Shown here: piece after piece, positions 53,420-63,022 of the stretch
Layout of the letters: each line of letters starts with the position of its first letter
Position numbering within the stretch: the first letter of the stretch is position 1
Assembly: GCF_037940415.1 (NCBI RefSeq)
Contig: NZ_CP149798.1
Location: 4,745,001 to 4,809,000 of the forward strand
Reading direction: 5' to 3'
Length of the DNA: 64,000 nt
Origin: Streptomyces sp. f51
GTDB lineage: Bacteria; Actinomycetota; Actinomycetes; Streptomycetales; Streptomycetaceae
Translations under genes and position numbers: made by a program
Notes under the pieces: model-generated
What the model was told of the DNA's origin: nothing
The model's input: only the letters and a program-made list of their open reading frames with translations
Databases searched by the model: none

Positions 53420-54190
53420 CTACGTCCGCCGTCGGCCGATCTTCGAGCCCAGCCACACGAGCGGGTCGTACTTGCGGTCGACGGCCCGTTCCTTCAAGGG
53501 GATCAGCGCGTTGTCCGTGATCCTGATGCCCTCGGGGCAGACCTCCGTGCAGCACTTGGTGATGTTGCAGTAGCCGAGCCCGTGCTCGTCCTGGGCCGTG
53601 GCCTTGCGGTCGAGGCCGGACTCCGCAGCCGCGTCCAGCGGATGCATGTCCAGCTCCGCCACCCGCATCAGGAAGCGCGGACCGGCGAACGCGGGCTTGT
53701 TCTCCTCGTGGTCACGCACCACATGGCAGGTGTCCTGGCACAGGAAGCACTCGATGCACTTGCGGAACTCCTGCGACCGGTCGACGTCCTCCTGCATCAT
53801 CCGGTACTCGCCGGGGCCGACACCGGCGGGCGGGACGAAGGCCGGGATCTGCCGCGCCTTGTCGTAGTTGAAGCCGACGTCGGTCACCAGATCCCGGACG
53901 ACCGGGAAGGCGCGCAACGGGGTGACGGTGATCGTCTCCTCCCGGGTGAACACCGACATCCGCGTCATGCACATCAGCCGCGGCCGGCCGTTGATCTCCG
54001 CCGAGCACGAACCGCACTTGCCCGCCTTGCAGTTCCAGCGCACGGCGAGGTCGGGCGCCCGGGTCGCCTGGATCCTGTGGATGATGTCGAGCACCACCTC
54101 GCCGTCGTTGACCTCGACCCCGAAGTCCTCCAGGCCGCCGCCCTTCACATCCCCGCGCCACACCTTGAAGCGGGCTTCGTAGCTGCTCAC
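53420..54190 (-). CDS. sdhB: Succinate dehydrogenase/fumarate reductase iron-sulfur subunit
   Basis: The product is 256 aa. GTG 54190 overlaps the sdhA stop (GTGA). [2Fe-2S] cysteines in CKAGKCGSCSAEING and LMC. [4Fe-4S]/[3Fe-4S] cysteines in CIECFLCQDTCH and CNITKCCTEVCPEGI. It transfers electrons from the flavoprotein to the membrane anchor. The set resembles the Sdh1-type enzyme of actinobacteria (anchor-A-B order). Confidence 0.94.
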   Translation of the reverse strand: MSSYEARFKVWRGDVKGGGLEDFGVEVNDGEVVLDIIHRIQATRAPDLAVRWNCKAGKCGSCSAEINGRPRLMCMTRMSVFTREETITVTPLRAFPVVRDLVTDVGFNYDKARQIPAFVPPAGVGPGEYRMMQEDVDRSQEFRKCIECFLCQDTCHVVRDHEENKPAFAGPRFLMRVAELDMHPLDAAAESGLDRKATAQDEHGLGYCNITKCCTEVCPEGIRITDNALIPLKERAVDRKYDPLVWLGSKIGRRRT

Positions 54191-56160
54191 TCGTACAGCT
54201 CCTCTTCGGCGAGGTACTTGACCAGCTCCTCCTTCTCGAAGAGGGCGAGCAGGTCGGGGCGGATGGGCTGGGTGGTCTCGTTCGCCAGGTCGATCTGTCC
54301 GGCCACCGGGTCGGTCGCGGCCAGCCCGCCGGTGGGGTCGGCCAGCCGGCACAGCAGGTTGATCCGGCGCCAGGAACGCTCCATCGCCGGGTGGTCCTCG
54401 CGGGTGTGCCCGCCGCGCGATTCCGCGCGCTCCAGCGCCGCCCGTGCCACGCACTCGCTGACCAGCAGCATGTTCCTGAGGTCGAGGGCGAGGTGCCAGC
54501 CCGGGTTGAACTGACGGTGGCCCTCCACCCCGGCCCGGCGTGCCCGTACCCGCAGCTCGGCCAGCTTCTCCAGGGCCTGCTCCATCTCGCCCTCGCGGCG
54601 GATGATGCCGACCAGGTCGTTCATGGTCTGCTGGAGCTCCTGGTGCAGGGTGTACGGGTTCTCGGGCGGCTGTGCGGCGGGAGCAGCGCCCCGGGCGGAC
54701 GAGGCGGGGACGGACTCGGGACCCTCGGCCGAGAAGGGCCGCAGCGCCTCCGCGGCGGCCGCGTCGACCTGGACGTCGTCCACGGGCGGGCGGGAGCCGG
54801 GCCCGGTGAGACCGGCCGCGTACTCCGCCGCGTGCCAGCCTGCCCGGCGCCCGAACACCAGCAGATCGGAAAGGGAGTTGCCGCCCAGCCGGTTGGAGCC
54901 GTGCATACCGCCCGCGACCTCGCCGGCCGCGAACAGCCCGGGCACTCCGCGTGCCGCCGCCGTGTCCGAGTCCACCGCGATGCCGCCCATCACGTAGTGG
55001 CAGGTGGGCCCGACCTCCATGGCCTCCGCCGTGATGTCCACGTCGGCCAGCTCCTTGAACTGGTGGTACATGGACGGCAGTCGGCGTTTGATCACCTCGG
55101 CGGGCATCCGGGTCGACACGTCGAGGAACACGCCCCCGTGCGGGGAGCCGCGGCCCGCCTTCACCTCGGAGTTGATGGCCCGTGCCACCTCGTCGCGCGG
55201 CAGCAGCTCCGGAGGGCGCCGGTTGTGGTCCGGGTCCTCGTACCAGCGGTCGCCCTCCTCCTCCGACTGCGCGTACTTCTCCTTGAAGACGTCGGGGACG
55301 TAGTCGAACATGAACCGCTTGCCCTCGGAGTTGCGCAGCACCCCGCCGTCGCCGCGCACCGACTCGGTGACGAGGATGCCCTTGACCGACGGCGGCCAGA
55401 CCATGCCGGTGGGATGGAACTGCACGAACTCCATGTTCAGCAGCGGCGCCCCGGCGAGCAGTGCCAGCGCGTGCCCGTCGCCCGTGTACTCCCACGAGTT
55501 GGACGTCACCTTGAAGGACTTGCCGATCCCGCCGGTGGCGATGACCACCGAGGGCGCCCCGAGGACGAAGAAGCGCCCGGACTCGCGCTCGTAGCAGAAG
55601 GCCCCGGAGACCCGCTCCCCGTCCTTGAGTATCCGTGTGACGGTGCACTCCTGATAGACCTTCAGGCGCGACTCGTAGTCACCTGTCTCCTTCATGTCCT
55701 CCTGCTGGAGGGACACGATCTTCTGCTGGAGCGTGCGGATCAGTTCGAGTCCGGTGCGGTCGCCGACGTGGGCCAGGCGCGGGTACTCGTGGCCGCCGAA
55801 GTTGCGCTGCGAGATGCGCCCGTCCTTCGTCCGGTCGAACAGCGCGCCCCAGGTCTCCAGTTCCCAGACCCGGTCCGGTGCCTCGCGGGCGTGCAGTTCG
55901 GCCATCCGCCACTGGTTGAGGAACTTGCCGCCGCGCATCGTGTCCCGGAAGTGGACCTGCCAGTTGTCGCCGGAGTTCACATTGCCCATGGCGGCCGCGA
56001 TGCCGCCCTCGGCCATCACCGTGTGGGCCTTGCCGAACAGCGACTTGCAGATCACCGCCGTACGGGCGCCGCGCTCGCGTGCCTCGATCGCGGCACGCAG
56101 TCCGGCGCCACCGGCACCGACCACGACGACGTCCCACTCCTGTCGGTCGACCACGGACAT
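54187..56160 (-). CDS. sdhA: Succinate dehydrogenase/fumarate reductase flavoprotein
   Basis: The product is 657 aa from ATG 56160. FAD-binding VVVGAGGAGLRAAI (about 12-25). The covalent-FAD type His in GKAHTVMAEGGIA (H46). Active-site regions FHPTGMVWP and GGMHGSNRLGGNSLSD. It oxidises succinate to fumarate. It is between the anchor (gap 18 bp) and sdhB (overlap). Together with fumC and the class I fumarase, it completes part of the TCA cycle in this window. Confidence 0.95.
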   Translation of the reverse strand: MSVVDRQEWDVVVVGAGGAGLRAAIEARERGARTAVICKSLFGKAHTVMAEGGIAAAMGNVNSGDNWQVHFRDTMRGGKFLNQWRMAELHAREAPDRVWELETWGALFDRTKDGRISQRNFGGHEYPRLAHVGDRTGLELIRTLQQKIVSLQQEDMKETGDYESRLKVYQECTVTRILKDGERVSGAFCYERESGRFFVLGAPSVVIATGGIGKSFKVTSNSWEYTGDGHALALLAGAPLLNMEFVQFHPTGMVWPPSVKGILVTESVRGDGGVLRNSEGKRFMFDYVPDVFKEKYAQSEEEGDRWYEDPDHNRRPPELLPRDEVARAINSEVKAGRGSPHGGVFLDVSTRMPAEVIKRRLPSMYHQFKELADVDITAEAMEVGPTCHYVMGGIAVDSDTAAARGVPGLFAAGEVAGGMHGSNRLGGNSLSDLLVFGRRAGWHAAEYAAGLTGPGSRPPVDDVQVDAAAAEALRPFSAEGPESVPASSARGAAPAAQPPENPYTLHQELQQTMNDLVGIIRREGEMEQALEKLAELRVRARRAGVEGHRQFNPGWHLALDLRNMLLVSECVARAALERAESRGGHTREDHPAMERSWRRINLLCRLADPTGGLAATDPVAGQIDLANETTQPIRPDLLALFEKEELVKYLAEEELYE

Positions 56161-56178
56161 CAGGGGGCTCCACCCAAT

Positions 56179-57000
56179 CTAGAAGAAGCGCGGATCGTCG
56201 AAGGCGCCGGACGCGACGAGGTACACGTAGAAGTCGGCGAGCGCCACGCTCACCAACGACGCCCAGGCCAGCAGCATGTGACGGGCGTTCAGCTTCCCGA
56301 CCCACTGCCACATCCGGTACCGCACGGGATGCCTGGAGAAGTGTTTGAGCTTCCCGCCGACGATGTGCCGGCAGGAGTGGCAGGAGAGGGTGTACGCCCA
56401 GATCAGCGTGATGTTCACCAGGAACACCAGGGAGCCGAGGCCCATGTGGCCCCAGGCGTAGTGCTCGTCGCGGAAGGAGAGCACGGTGTCGTAGGTGAGG
56501 ATGCCGGCGACGACGAGGGCCGCGTAGAAGAAGTACCGGTGGACGTTCTGGAGGATCAGCGGGAAGCGCGTCTCGCCCGAGTACTTCTTGTGCGGCTCGG
56601 CCACCGCACAGGCCGGGGGGCTCGCCCAGAAGCCCCGGTAGTAGGCCTTGCGGTAGTAGTAGCAGGTCAGCCGGAAGCCGAGCGGGAAGACCAGGATGAT
56701 GATCGCGGGGGAGATGCCCCACCAGCTCCCGAACAGGTCCGCGTTCGGGCCGGAGCGCATCGTCCCGCACCGCTCCGCCAGACAGGGCGAGTAGAACGGC
56801 GAGACGTAGGGCGCCGCGTAGTAGTGCGTGTCCGAGAAGGCCCGCCACGTCGAGTACACGACGAAGGCCAGCAGCCCGGCCGCGGTGGCGGCCGGCGCCA
56901 GCCACCAGCGGTCGGTCCGCAGATGCGGGGCGGCGATCGCGGCGCGCGTACCGCCGCGCACACCGCCGCTGTTCGGATGAGGTTCCGTACCAGTGGCCAA
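56179..57000 (-). CDS. sdhC: Succinate dehydrogenase membrane anchor (Sdh1-type)
   Basis: The product is 273 aa. TTG 57000 has CGGAG 7 nt upstream and no better start is seen. Five hydrophobic segments (about 33-52, 95-115, 150-170, 180-205, 240-260). His residues suitable for haem/quinone in NVHRYFFYAALVV and SCHSCRHIVGG. Single-anchor Sdh enzymes of mycobacteria (Rv0249c type) share this size and gene order. Confidence 0.85.
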   Translation of the reverse strand: MATGTEPHPNSGGVRGGTRAAIAAPHLRTDRWWLAPAATAAGLLAFVVYSTWRAFSDTHYYAAPYVSPFYSPCLAERCGTMRSGPNADLFGSWWGISPAIIILVFPLGFRLTCYYYRKAYYRGFWASPPACAVAEPHKKYSGETRFPLILQNVHRYFFYAALVVAGILTYDTVLSFRDEHYAWGHMGLGSLVFLVNITLIWAYTLSCHSCRHIVGGKLKHFSRHPVRYRMWQWVGKLNARHMLLAWASLVSVALADFYVYLVASGAFDDPRFF

Positions 57001-57045
57001 CTTCGCACTCCGGTCGGGTTCGGGGGCGCGCCGAGGTCGGGGGCG

Positions 57046-57372
57046 CTAGTGGGAGGGACCGTGGTGCGCGCCGAGACCCTCGTCGTCGGAATCGGTCCAC
57101 AGGGAGCTGTCGTACGGCGTGTCGGGGACGGGCACCAGGTCGGGCAGCCGGCCGTACGCCGGCCCCGCAGGTCCCGGCACGCCCGGGAGCGCGGCCGCGC
57201 GGCCCGCGGCGGACTCGCGCAGCAGCGCGAGGCTCTCGCGCAGGTGGTCGGCGTCGGCGCGCACACGGCGCATCTCCAGACCGGCACCCATCTGCTGTTC
57301 CAGGCGTCCCACCGACCGGTGCAGATCGTCGAGGCAGCGCTGGACTGACGTCAGGTCGTCGTGCACGGACAT
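57046..57372 (-). CDS. Small coiled-coil protein upstream of sdhC
   Basis: The product is 108 aa from ATG 57372 (GAGGG 6 nt upstream). Residues 1-60 are a predicted coiled coil (LTSVQRCLDDLHRSVGRLEQ, ADHLRESLALLRES). The tail is Pro/Gly-rich and acidic. No family recognised. It lies 45 bp before sdhC on the same strand, so it is likely the first gene of the sdh operon. Confidence 0.6.
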   Translation of the reverse strand: MSVHDDLTSVQRCLDDLHRSVGRLEQQMGAGLEMRRVRADADHLRESLALLRESAAGRAAALPGVPGPAGPAYGRLPDLVPVPDTPYDSSLWTDSDDEGLGAHHGPSH

Positions 57373-57845
57373 GACTTGCCCTCACTTCCGTGGGCCCCGC
57401 GGCCTTCAGGCGGCAACGTTCATGCGCCTGCGAGTGTTGCGCGTCACCCGCGTCCGTGTGAAGGCGTGTGCACGGATTGACGGCCGGCGCGCTCCAGAAC
57501 GGGCTCCGCGCGCCGGTTCATTCGCCCCCGCGCCGGTCGGCCCGCCCGCGCGCCCCGGAGCGGACGGGCGGGCCCGGCGGCAGGCCGGACGGCGTGCGGA
57601 TGCGGGCGGCGGGGCGGTGCGCTCCCGTGCCGTCGACCCGTGCCCCGGCCTCGGCGCGGACCCCGGCGCGGTTCCGGATTGCGCCGCACGAGTGGGGTTC
57701 GGCGTGCCCGCCGCCGTGTCGCCGCCGCCCCTCCGCCGCACTGCTCTTCAGTTGGCACGTAGATCGGATCAACTCACTAATACCGCCGAACGGGACCAGG
57801 AAGAGACCAGCCCCCGCGGCGGAGCGTCCCCCGGAGGTTGCAGTG
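57373..57845. other. Intergenic region upstream of the peptide-binding lipoprotein
   Basis: 473 bp. Mostly GC-rich without gene signal. The segment at about 57746-57790 (CTCTTCAGTTGGCACGTAG then CACTAATACC) is the likely promoter. A GGAGG (57833-57837) serves the next gene. Confidence 0.45.
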
Positions 57846-60326
57846 ATGTCCCACGAAGGCGTCGGACTGCGCGCGGTGATGCGCTCGGCCGCATTCCTCA
57901 CCGCTGGCGTGCTCGCGGTACCCGCCCTGGCCGCGTGCAGTGCGGACGACGAGTCGGACAGACCCGTGGCCGTGCAGGACATCGCGCCCGCGTCCCGTGA
58001 CCTGATCGCCGACGGCGGCACCCTGCGCTGGGCCGTGGACGCCGTACCGGCGACGCTGAACGCGTTCCAGGCGGACGCGGACGCCGCGACCTCGCGGGTC
58101 GCCGGTGCCGCCCTGCCCTCGATGTTCCGGCTGGACGCGAGCGGCCGGCCGCAGATCAACTCCGACTACCTGGAGTCGGCGAAGGTCGTGGGCACGTCGC
58201 CCAAGCAGGTCGTGCTGTACAAGCTCGACCAGCAGGCCGTCTGGAGCGACGGACGCGAGATCGGCGCCGCCGACTTCGCCGCCCAGTGGCGCGCCCTGTC
58301 CGGCAAGGACTCCGCGTACTGGACAGCACGCAACGCCGGCTACGACCGGATCGAGAAGATCGAGCGGGGCAAGAACGACCTGGAGGTCCGCGTCACCTTC
58401 AGCCGGCCCTACGCCGACTGGAAGGCGCTGTTCTCGCCGCTGTACCCGAAGGACGTCATGGGGACCGCGGACTCCTTCAACGACGGCGCCCGGCGCACGC
58501 TCAAGGTCAGCGCGGGGCCCTTCGCGGTGAAGACGGTCGACCGCAAGTCCGGCCAGGTCCGCCTCACGCGCAACGCGCGCTGGTGGGGGCGCCCGAGCAA
58601 GCTCGACGAGATCGATCTCGTGGCCGTCGCCCGTGACAAGCGGGCCGAGGCGCTCGCCGACGACGAGCTCGACCTGGCCGAGATCGACCCCGCCGAGGCC
58701 GAGCGCGTCACCCTCGCGGCCCGGCACAAGGACGGCGCCCCGTTGCAGGGGGCCTCCGCGACGGCCGGGCGGCACACGGCCGGGACGAAGAGCGAGAAGG
58801 ACCCGTCGGGGAAGAAGGCCGACAGAAACGAGTCCGAGGAGGAGGACGGGAAGAACCCGGCGGACGAGAGCACCGGGCACGACAAGAGCGACAAGAGCGA
58901 CAAGAGCGACAAGGACGAGAGCGCCGGGCACCAGAAGAAGCACGGCACGAGCGGCTCGTCCGAGGAGAAGGACAAGGGCGAGAAGAGCGGGAAGCACACG
59001 TCGGGGAAGAAGGACGACCCGAGCGACGACGGCGAGCGGGGCGACGGGAGCGTACGGGGGGAGGCGGGCGCCCGGGGAACCGGCACGAAGGAGGACGCCT
59101 CCTCCGGGTCGGCGCTGAGCCACTTCGTGGTCCGCAAGTCCCTCGAACCCGCGTACACCCAGCTCGCCCTCAACGGATCCGCGGGCCCCCTGGCCGACGA
59201 GCGCGTCCGTCGCGCGGTGGCCCGTGCCCTGGACCGCAAGGGACTCGCCCGGGTCGTCCTCCAGCCGCTCGGCCTGCCCGCCGAACCGGTCGGCAGCCAT
59301 CTCGCCCTGGCCGGACAGGCCGCGTACGCCGACAACAGCGGCGCCCTCGGCAACCAGGACGCCGCCGAGGCGCGGGCGCTGCTCGCGGACGCCGGATGGG
59401 TGCCGGGCGGGCCGGTCACGCAGCAGAAGAAGACGGAGAAGGCCGCCGGGTCCAAGGGCAAGAAGGGGGACAGCACCGAGGACGACCGGCCGGGCGCGGG
59501 CGGGACCTACGACCTCGGCGAGGACGACAAGCCCGCCGACGCCCCCCGGGAGCCCGCGCAGGACCCCAAGGACCACGCCGGTCGGCAGGAGCAGCAGGCC
59601 GGCGTGAGGCCGGGCGCCCACACCGACGAGCAGGCCGCCCGGCATCTGGACGGACGGCAGTACGCCGGCCGGGGCGGGCTCCCGGGGGCGTACGCGCCGA
59701 AGGGGACTGCCGCGCCGAAGGGGACGGCCGCTCCGGCGGGCGCCGCGTCCAACGTCCTCGCCAAGGACGGCAAGCCGCTGACCCTCCGCTTCGTCGTGCC
59801 CTCCGGCACGGGCTCGGAGTCCCTGCGGCTCGTGGCGGACCGGATCGCACGGATGCTCCAGCGCATCGGTGTCCGTACGGACATCACCAAGGTCTCCGAC
59901 GACAGCTATTTCAAGGACCACATCGCCTCGGGGCAGTACGACCTGGCGCTCTACTCGTGGCCCGCCTCCGCCTTCCCGGCCACCGACGCCCGCCCGATCT
60001 ACGCCAAGCCCGTGCCGGCGGCGGACGGCTCGCTGAGCGTCGAGCAGAACTACACCCGCGTCGGGACCGACCAGGTCGATCAGTTGTTCGATCAGGCGCT
60101 CTCGACGCTGAACGAGGACGAGGAGCGCTCCCTGGTCCGCAAGGCGGACGCCCGGATCTGGGCCGCCGCCGGTTCCATCCCCCTCTACCAGCGCCCCCAG
60201 CTGGCCGCCGCCCGCGTCGGCCTCGCGAACACCGGAGCCTTCGGATTCCAGACCCCGGTGTACGAGGACATGGGCTTCCTGAAGAAGGGCGCGAAGCCCT
60301 CGGCGAGCCCGTCGAAGAGCGGGTGA
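57846..60326 (+). CDS. Oligopeptide ABC transporter substrate-binding lipoprotein with disordered inserts
   Basis: The product is 826 aa; ordinary SBP_bac_5 proteins are ~520-600. ATG 57846 has GGAGG 8 nt away. Lipoprotein signal with lipobox ALAAC at about residue 34. SBP core segments: GGTLRWAVDAVPATLNAFQA, then WSDGREIGAADFAAQWRAL, and the C-terminal GSIPLYQRPQLAAARVG. Two low-complexity inserts interrupt the core: about 313-420 (Lys/Glu/Asp/Ser, KSDKSDKSDK from a 9-bp repeat at 58881-58914), and about 524-635 (Lys/Gly/Pro). Probably a peptide-binding component used with a permease such as the one at the window end. Confidence 0.85.
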   Translation: MSHEGVGLRAVMRSAAFLTAGVLAVPALAACSADDESDRPVAVQDIAPASRDLIADGGTLRWAVDAVPATLNAFQADADAATSRVAGAALPSMFRLDASGRPQINSDYLESAKVVGTSPKQVVLYKLDQQAVWSDGREIGAADFAAQWRALSGKDSAYWTARNAGYDRIEKIERGKNDLEVRVTFSRPYADWKALFSPLYPKDVMGTADSFNDGARRTLKVSAGPFAVKTVDRKSGQVRLTRNARWWGRPSKLDEIDLVAVARDKRAEALADDELDLAEIDPAEAERVTLAARHKDGAPLQGASATAGRHTAGTKSEKDPSGKKADRNESEEEDGKNPADESTGHDKSDKSDKSDKDESAGHQKKHGTSGSSEEKDKGEKSGKHTSGKKDDPSDDGERGDGSVRGEAGARGTGTKEDASSGSALSHFVVRKSLEPAYTQLALNGSAGPLADERVRRAVARALDRKGLARVVLQPLGLPAEPVGSHLALAGQAAYADNSGALGNQDAAEARALLADAGWVPGGPVTQQKKTEKAAGSKGKKGDSTEDDRPGAGGTYDLGEDDKPADAPREPAQDPKDHAGRQEQQAGVRPGAHTDEQAARHLDGRQYAGRGGLPGAYAPKGTAAPKGTAAPAGAASNVLAKDGKPLTLRFVVPSGTGSESLRLVADRIARMLQRIGVRTDITKVSDDSYFKDHIASGQYDLALYSWPASAFPATDARPIYAKPVPAADGSLSVEQNYTRVGTDQVDQLFDQALSTLNEDEERSLVRKADARIWAAAGSIPLYQRPQLAAARVGLANTGAFGFQTPVYEDMGFLKKGAKPSASPSKSG

Positions 60327-60368
60327 CCCGCGGCTGAGGATTCCGTGGCCGGAAACAGTACGACCTCC

Positions 60369-60401
60369 CCCCGTATCCGGTGACCGTCGCTGGATACGGG
60401 G
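60369..60401 (+). terminator. Terminator after the lipoprotein gene
   Basis: CCCCGTATCC (60369-60378) pairs perfectly with GGATACGGGG (60392-60401); 13-nt loop. Confidence 0.75.
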
Positions 60402-60678
60402 CGGCCACGGGCCCCGCACGGCGTGTTCGGGCCCCGGCGTCGTGCGCCGCCCCGGGAGACGCAGGCGGCGGAGAGCGCCTGATCAACGTGACCGGGATCA
60501 CCGCGTCCGGCCCCTGGGATGCGGCCCGCGGAGGCCGCGTTCGGCCCTCGCGCCCGGTCCCGCGGAGGCCGCTTCTGTCAAGGCCACGTACCATGGGGTA
60601 AGGCCGTGGCGTGTGCAGCCCGGCAGTGGCCCCGCGGATGCGGAGGCCGTCCACTCACTCCGGGAGAAGCGCCTCACT
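60402..60678. other. Leader/promoter region of typA
   Basis: The TACCAT at about 60588-60593 is a -10 candidate. A repeated GCGGAGGCCG word (about 60532 and 60564) is present. No gene seen. Confidence 0.4.
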
Positions 60679-62586
60679 ATGGCCACGCGCCACGACATCC
60701 GCAACGTCGCCATCGTCGCCCACGTCGACCACGGCAAGACCACCCTGGTCGACGCCATGCTCAAGCAGGCCGGTGCCTTCGCCGCGCACGCCGCCGAGTC
60801 GCTCGACGATCGCATGATGGACTCGAACGACCTGGAACGTGAGAAGGGCATCACGATCCTGGCGAAGAACACGGCGGTCAAGTACCACCCGAAGGATGGC
60901 GGCGACGCCATCACGATCAACATCATCGACACCCCCGGCCACGCCGACTTCGGTGGTGAGGTCGAGCGCGGTCTGTCGATGGTGGACGCGGTCGTCCTGC
61001 TGGTCGACGCCTCCGAGGGCCCCCTGCCGCAGACCCGCTTCGTGCTGCGCAAGGCGCTCCGGGCCCGCCTGCCCGTCATCCTGTGCATCAACAAGACGGA
61101 CCGCCCGGACTCGCGCATCGACGAGGTCGTGAACGAGGCCTACGACCTCTTCCTCGACCTGGACGCCGACGAGGACCAGATCGAGTTCCCGATCGTCTAC
61201 GCGTGTGCGCGTGACGGCGTCGCGTCGCTGACCAAGCCGCAGGACGGCACCGTCCCGGCCGACAGCGACAGCCTGGAGCCGTTCTTCTCCACGATCCTCG
61301 AGTCCGTCCCGGCCCCGTCCTACGACGAGTCCGCGCCGCTCCAGGCCCACGTGACCAACCTGGACGCCGACAACTTCCTCGGCCGTATCGCGCTGCTGCG
61401 CGTCGAGCAGGGCGAGCTGCGCAAGGGCCAGACCGTCACGTGGATCAAGCGCGACGGCACGATGTCCAACGTGCGCATCACCGAGCTGCTGATGACCGAG
61501 GCGCTCACCCGCAAGCCCGCCGAGGTGGCCGGCCCCGGTGACATCTGCGCCGTCGCCGGTATCCCGGACATCATGATCGGCGAGACCCTCGCCGACCCCG
61601 AGAACCCGATCGCGCTGCCGCTGATCACGGTCGACGAGCCGGCGATCTCCATGACCATCGGCACCAACACCTCGCCGCTCGTCGGCCGCGGTGGCACGGG
61701 CAAGGGCGCGGACGCCAAGTCCGCGGTCAAGGACCGCAAGGTCACCGCCCGCCAGGTCAAGGACCGCCTCGACCGCGAACTGGTCGGCAACGTCTCGCTG
61801 CGCGTGCTCGACACCGAGCGCCCGGACGCCTGGGAGGTCCAGGGCCGCGGTGAGCTCGCGCTCGCCATCCTGGTCGAGCAGATGCGCCGCGAGGGCTTCG
61901 AGCTGACCATCGGCAAGCCGCAGGTGGTCACCCAGGTCATCGACGGCAAGGTCCACGAGCCGGTCGAGCGCATGACGATCGACGTGCCCGAGGAGCACAT
62001 GGGCGCGGTCACGCAGCTCATGGGTGTCCGCAAGGGCCGTATGGACAACATGTCGAACCACGGCTCCGGCTGGGTCCGTCTGGAGTTCGTCGTCCCGTCC
62101 CGCGGCCTCATCGGCTTCCGGACCGAGTTCCTGACCGGCACGCGCGGCACGGGCATCGCCCACTCCATCCACGAGGGCCACGAGCCGTGGTTCGGCACCC
62201 TGACGACCCGTAACAACGGCTCGCTCGTCGCCGACCGCTCCGGCGCCGTCACCGCGTTCGCGATGACGAACCTCCAGGAGCGCGGTGTGCTGTTCACCGA
62301 CCCCGGCACCGAGGTGTACGAGGGCATGATCGTCGGCGAGAACTCGCGCGCCGACGACATGGACGTGAACATCACCAAGGAGAAGAAGCTCACGAACATG
62401 CGGTCCGCGTCGGCCGACACGTTCGAGGCGATCGTCCCGCCGCGCAAGCTCTCCCTGGAGCAGTCGCTGGAGTTCTGCCGCGACGACGAGTGCGTCGAGG
62501 TGACCCCGGAGGCCGTTCGCATCCGCAAGGTCGTCCTCGACCAGAAGGAGCGCGGCCGCACCGCGAGCCGCGCCAAGCACGGCTGA
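60679..62586 (+). CDS. typA: Translational GTPase TypA/BipA
   Basis: The product is 635 aa. ATG 60679 with GGGAGAAG 9 nt upstream. G1 AHVDHGKTT, switch II DTPGHADFGGEV, NKTD (G4) and the EF-G-like domains. The BipA-specific C-terminal region has PSRGLIGFRTEFLTGTRGTG and SLEQSLEFCRDDE. A ribosome-associated GTPase involved in stress and ribosome assembly. Confidence 0.97.
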   Translation: MATRHDIRNVAIVAHVDHGKTTLVDAMLKQAGAFAAHAAESLDDRMMDSNDLEREKGITILAKNTAVKYHPKDGGDAITINIIDTPGHADFGGEVERGLSMVDAVVLLVDASEGPLPQTRFVLRKALRARLPVILCINKTDRPDSRIDEVVNEAYDLFLDLDADEDQIEFPIVYACARDGVASLTKPQDGTVPADSDSLEPFFSTILESVPAPSYDESAPLQAHVTNLDADNFLGRIALLRVEQGELRKGQTVTWIKRDGTMSNVRITELLMTEALTRKPAEVAGPGDICAVAGIPDIMIGETLADPENPIALPLITVDEPAISMTIGTNTSPLVGRGGTGKGADAKSAVKDRKVTARQVKDRLDRELVGNVSLRVLDTERPDAWEVQGRGELALAILVEQMRREGFELTIGKPQVVTQVIDGKVHEPVERMTIDVPEEHMGAVTQLMGVRKGRMDNMSNHGSGWVRLEFVVPSRGLIGFRTEFLTGTRGTGIAHSIHEGHEPWFGTLTTRNNGSLVADRSGAVTAFAMTNLQERGVLFTDPGTEVYEGMIVGENSRADDMDVNITKEKKLTNMRSASADTFEAIVPPRKLSLEQSLEFCRDDECVEVTPEAVRIRKVVLDQKERGRTASRAKHG

Positions 62587-62645
62587 TCCACCGGACCCGC
62601 CGGCCTGATCCACTCGGTCCGGCCGGCTGATCCGAAGGCGACCTG

Positions 62646-62684
62646 AGCCCGGGTGCCCCCGCATGGGGGCATCCGGGCTTTTTT
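62646..62684 (+). terminator. Rho-independent terminator after typA
   Basis: 15-bp stem, 62646-62660 with 62665-62679 (one G-U), loop GCAT, then TTTTT (62680-62684). Confidence 0.95.
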
Positions 62685-63022
62685 GTCACCCGGTTTCCGC
62701 CCTCCCGTGTCCGAAATGCGGTGCGTCCAGACCGATAGGCATGTAACACGTCCGTTTCGGGGGCTTCTCCCGCAGATCATTTTGTCCAGATTTTGGAAGA
62801 TGTACGCGGCAGCTGTGATGGAACCGAGACCTAAAGGCTGTGGTCGGTTATCTGGCTCATGTCAGATAGTTAGCCGCGTAACGCTCGGGTCAATGGGTCA
62901 TGCGCTGTGGGGACAGCGCCGACTCACGAGCACAGTGGGGTGCTTGATCCTCCGTCAGGGGTGTCGGAGGTCAGCCAGTACCCCTCCTGTCCGTGCACCG
63001 GTTGAGTCATGAGGAGGTACCC
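62685..63022. other. Upstream region of the permease gene cluster
   Basis: Less GC-rich than its surroundings. It contains a TATCTG-N8-CAGATA dyad (62849-62868) and a CCTCCG/CGGAGG hairpin (62949-62954 with 62965-62970). Promoter elements and an operator are likely here. Nothing else is seen. Confidence 0.45.

Noticed and set aside
53420..55648. 742-codon frame running from sdhB into sdhA sequence
   Set aside because: Upstream of GTG 54190 it is the wrong frame of sdhA; the GTGA overlap gives the true sdhB start.
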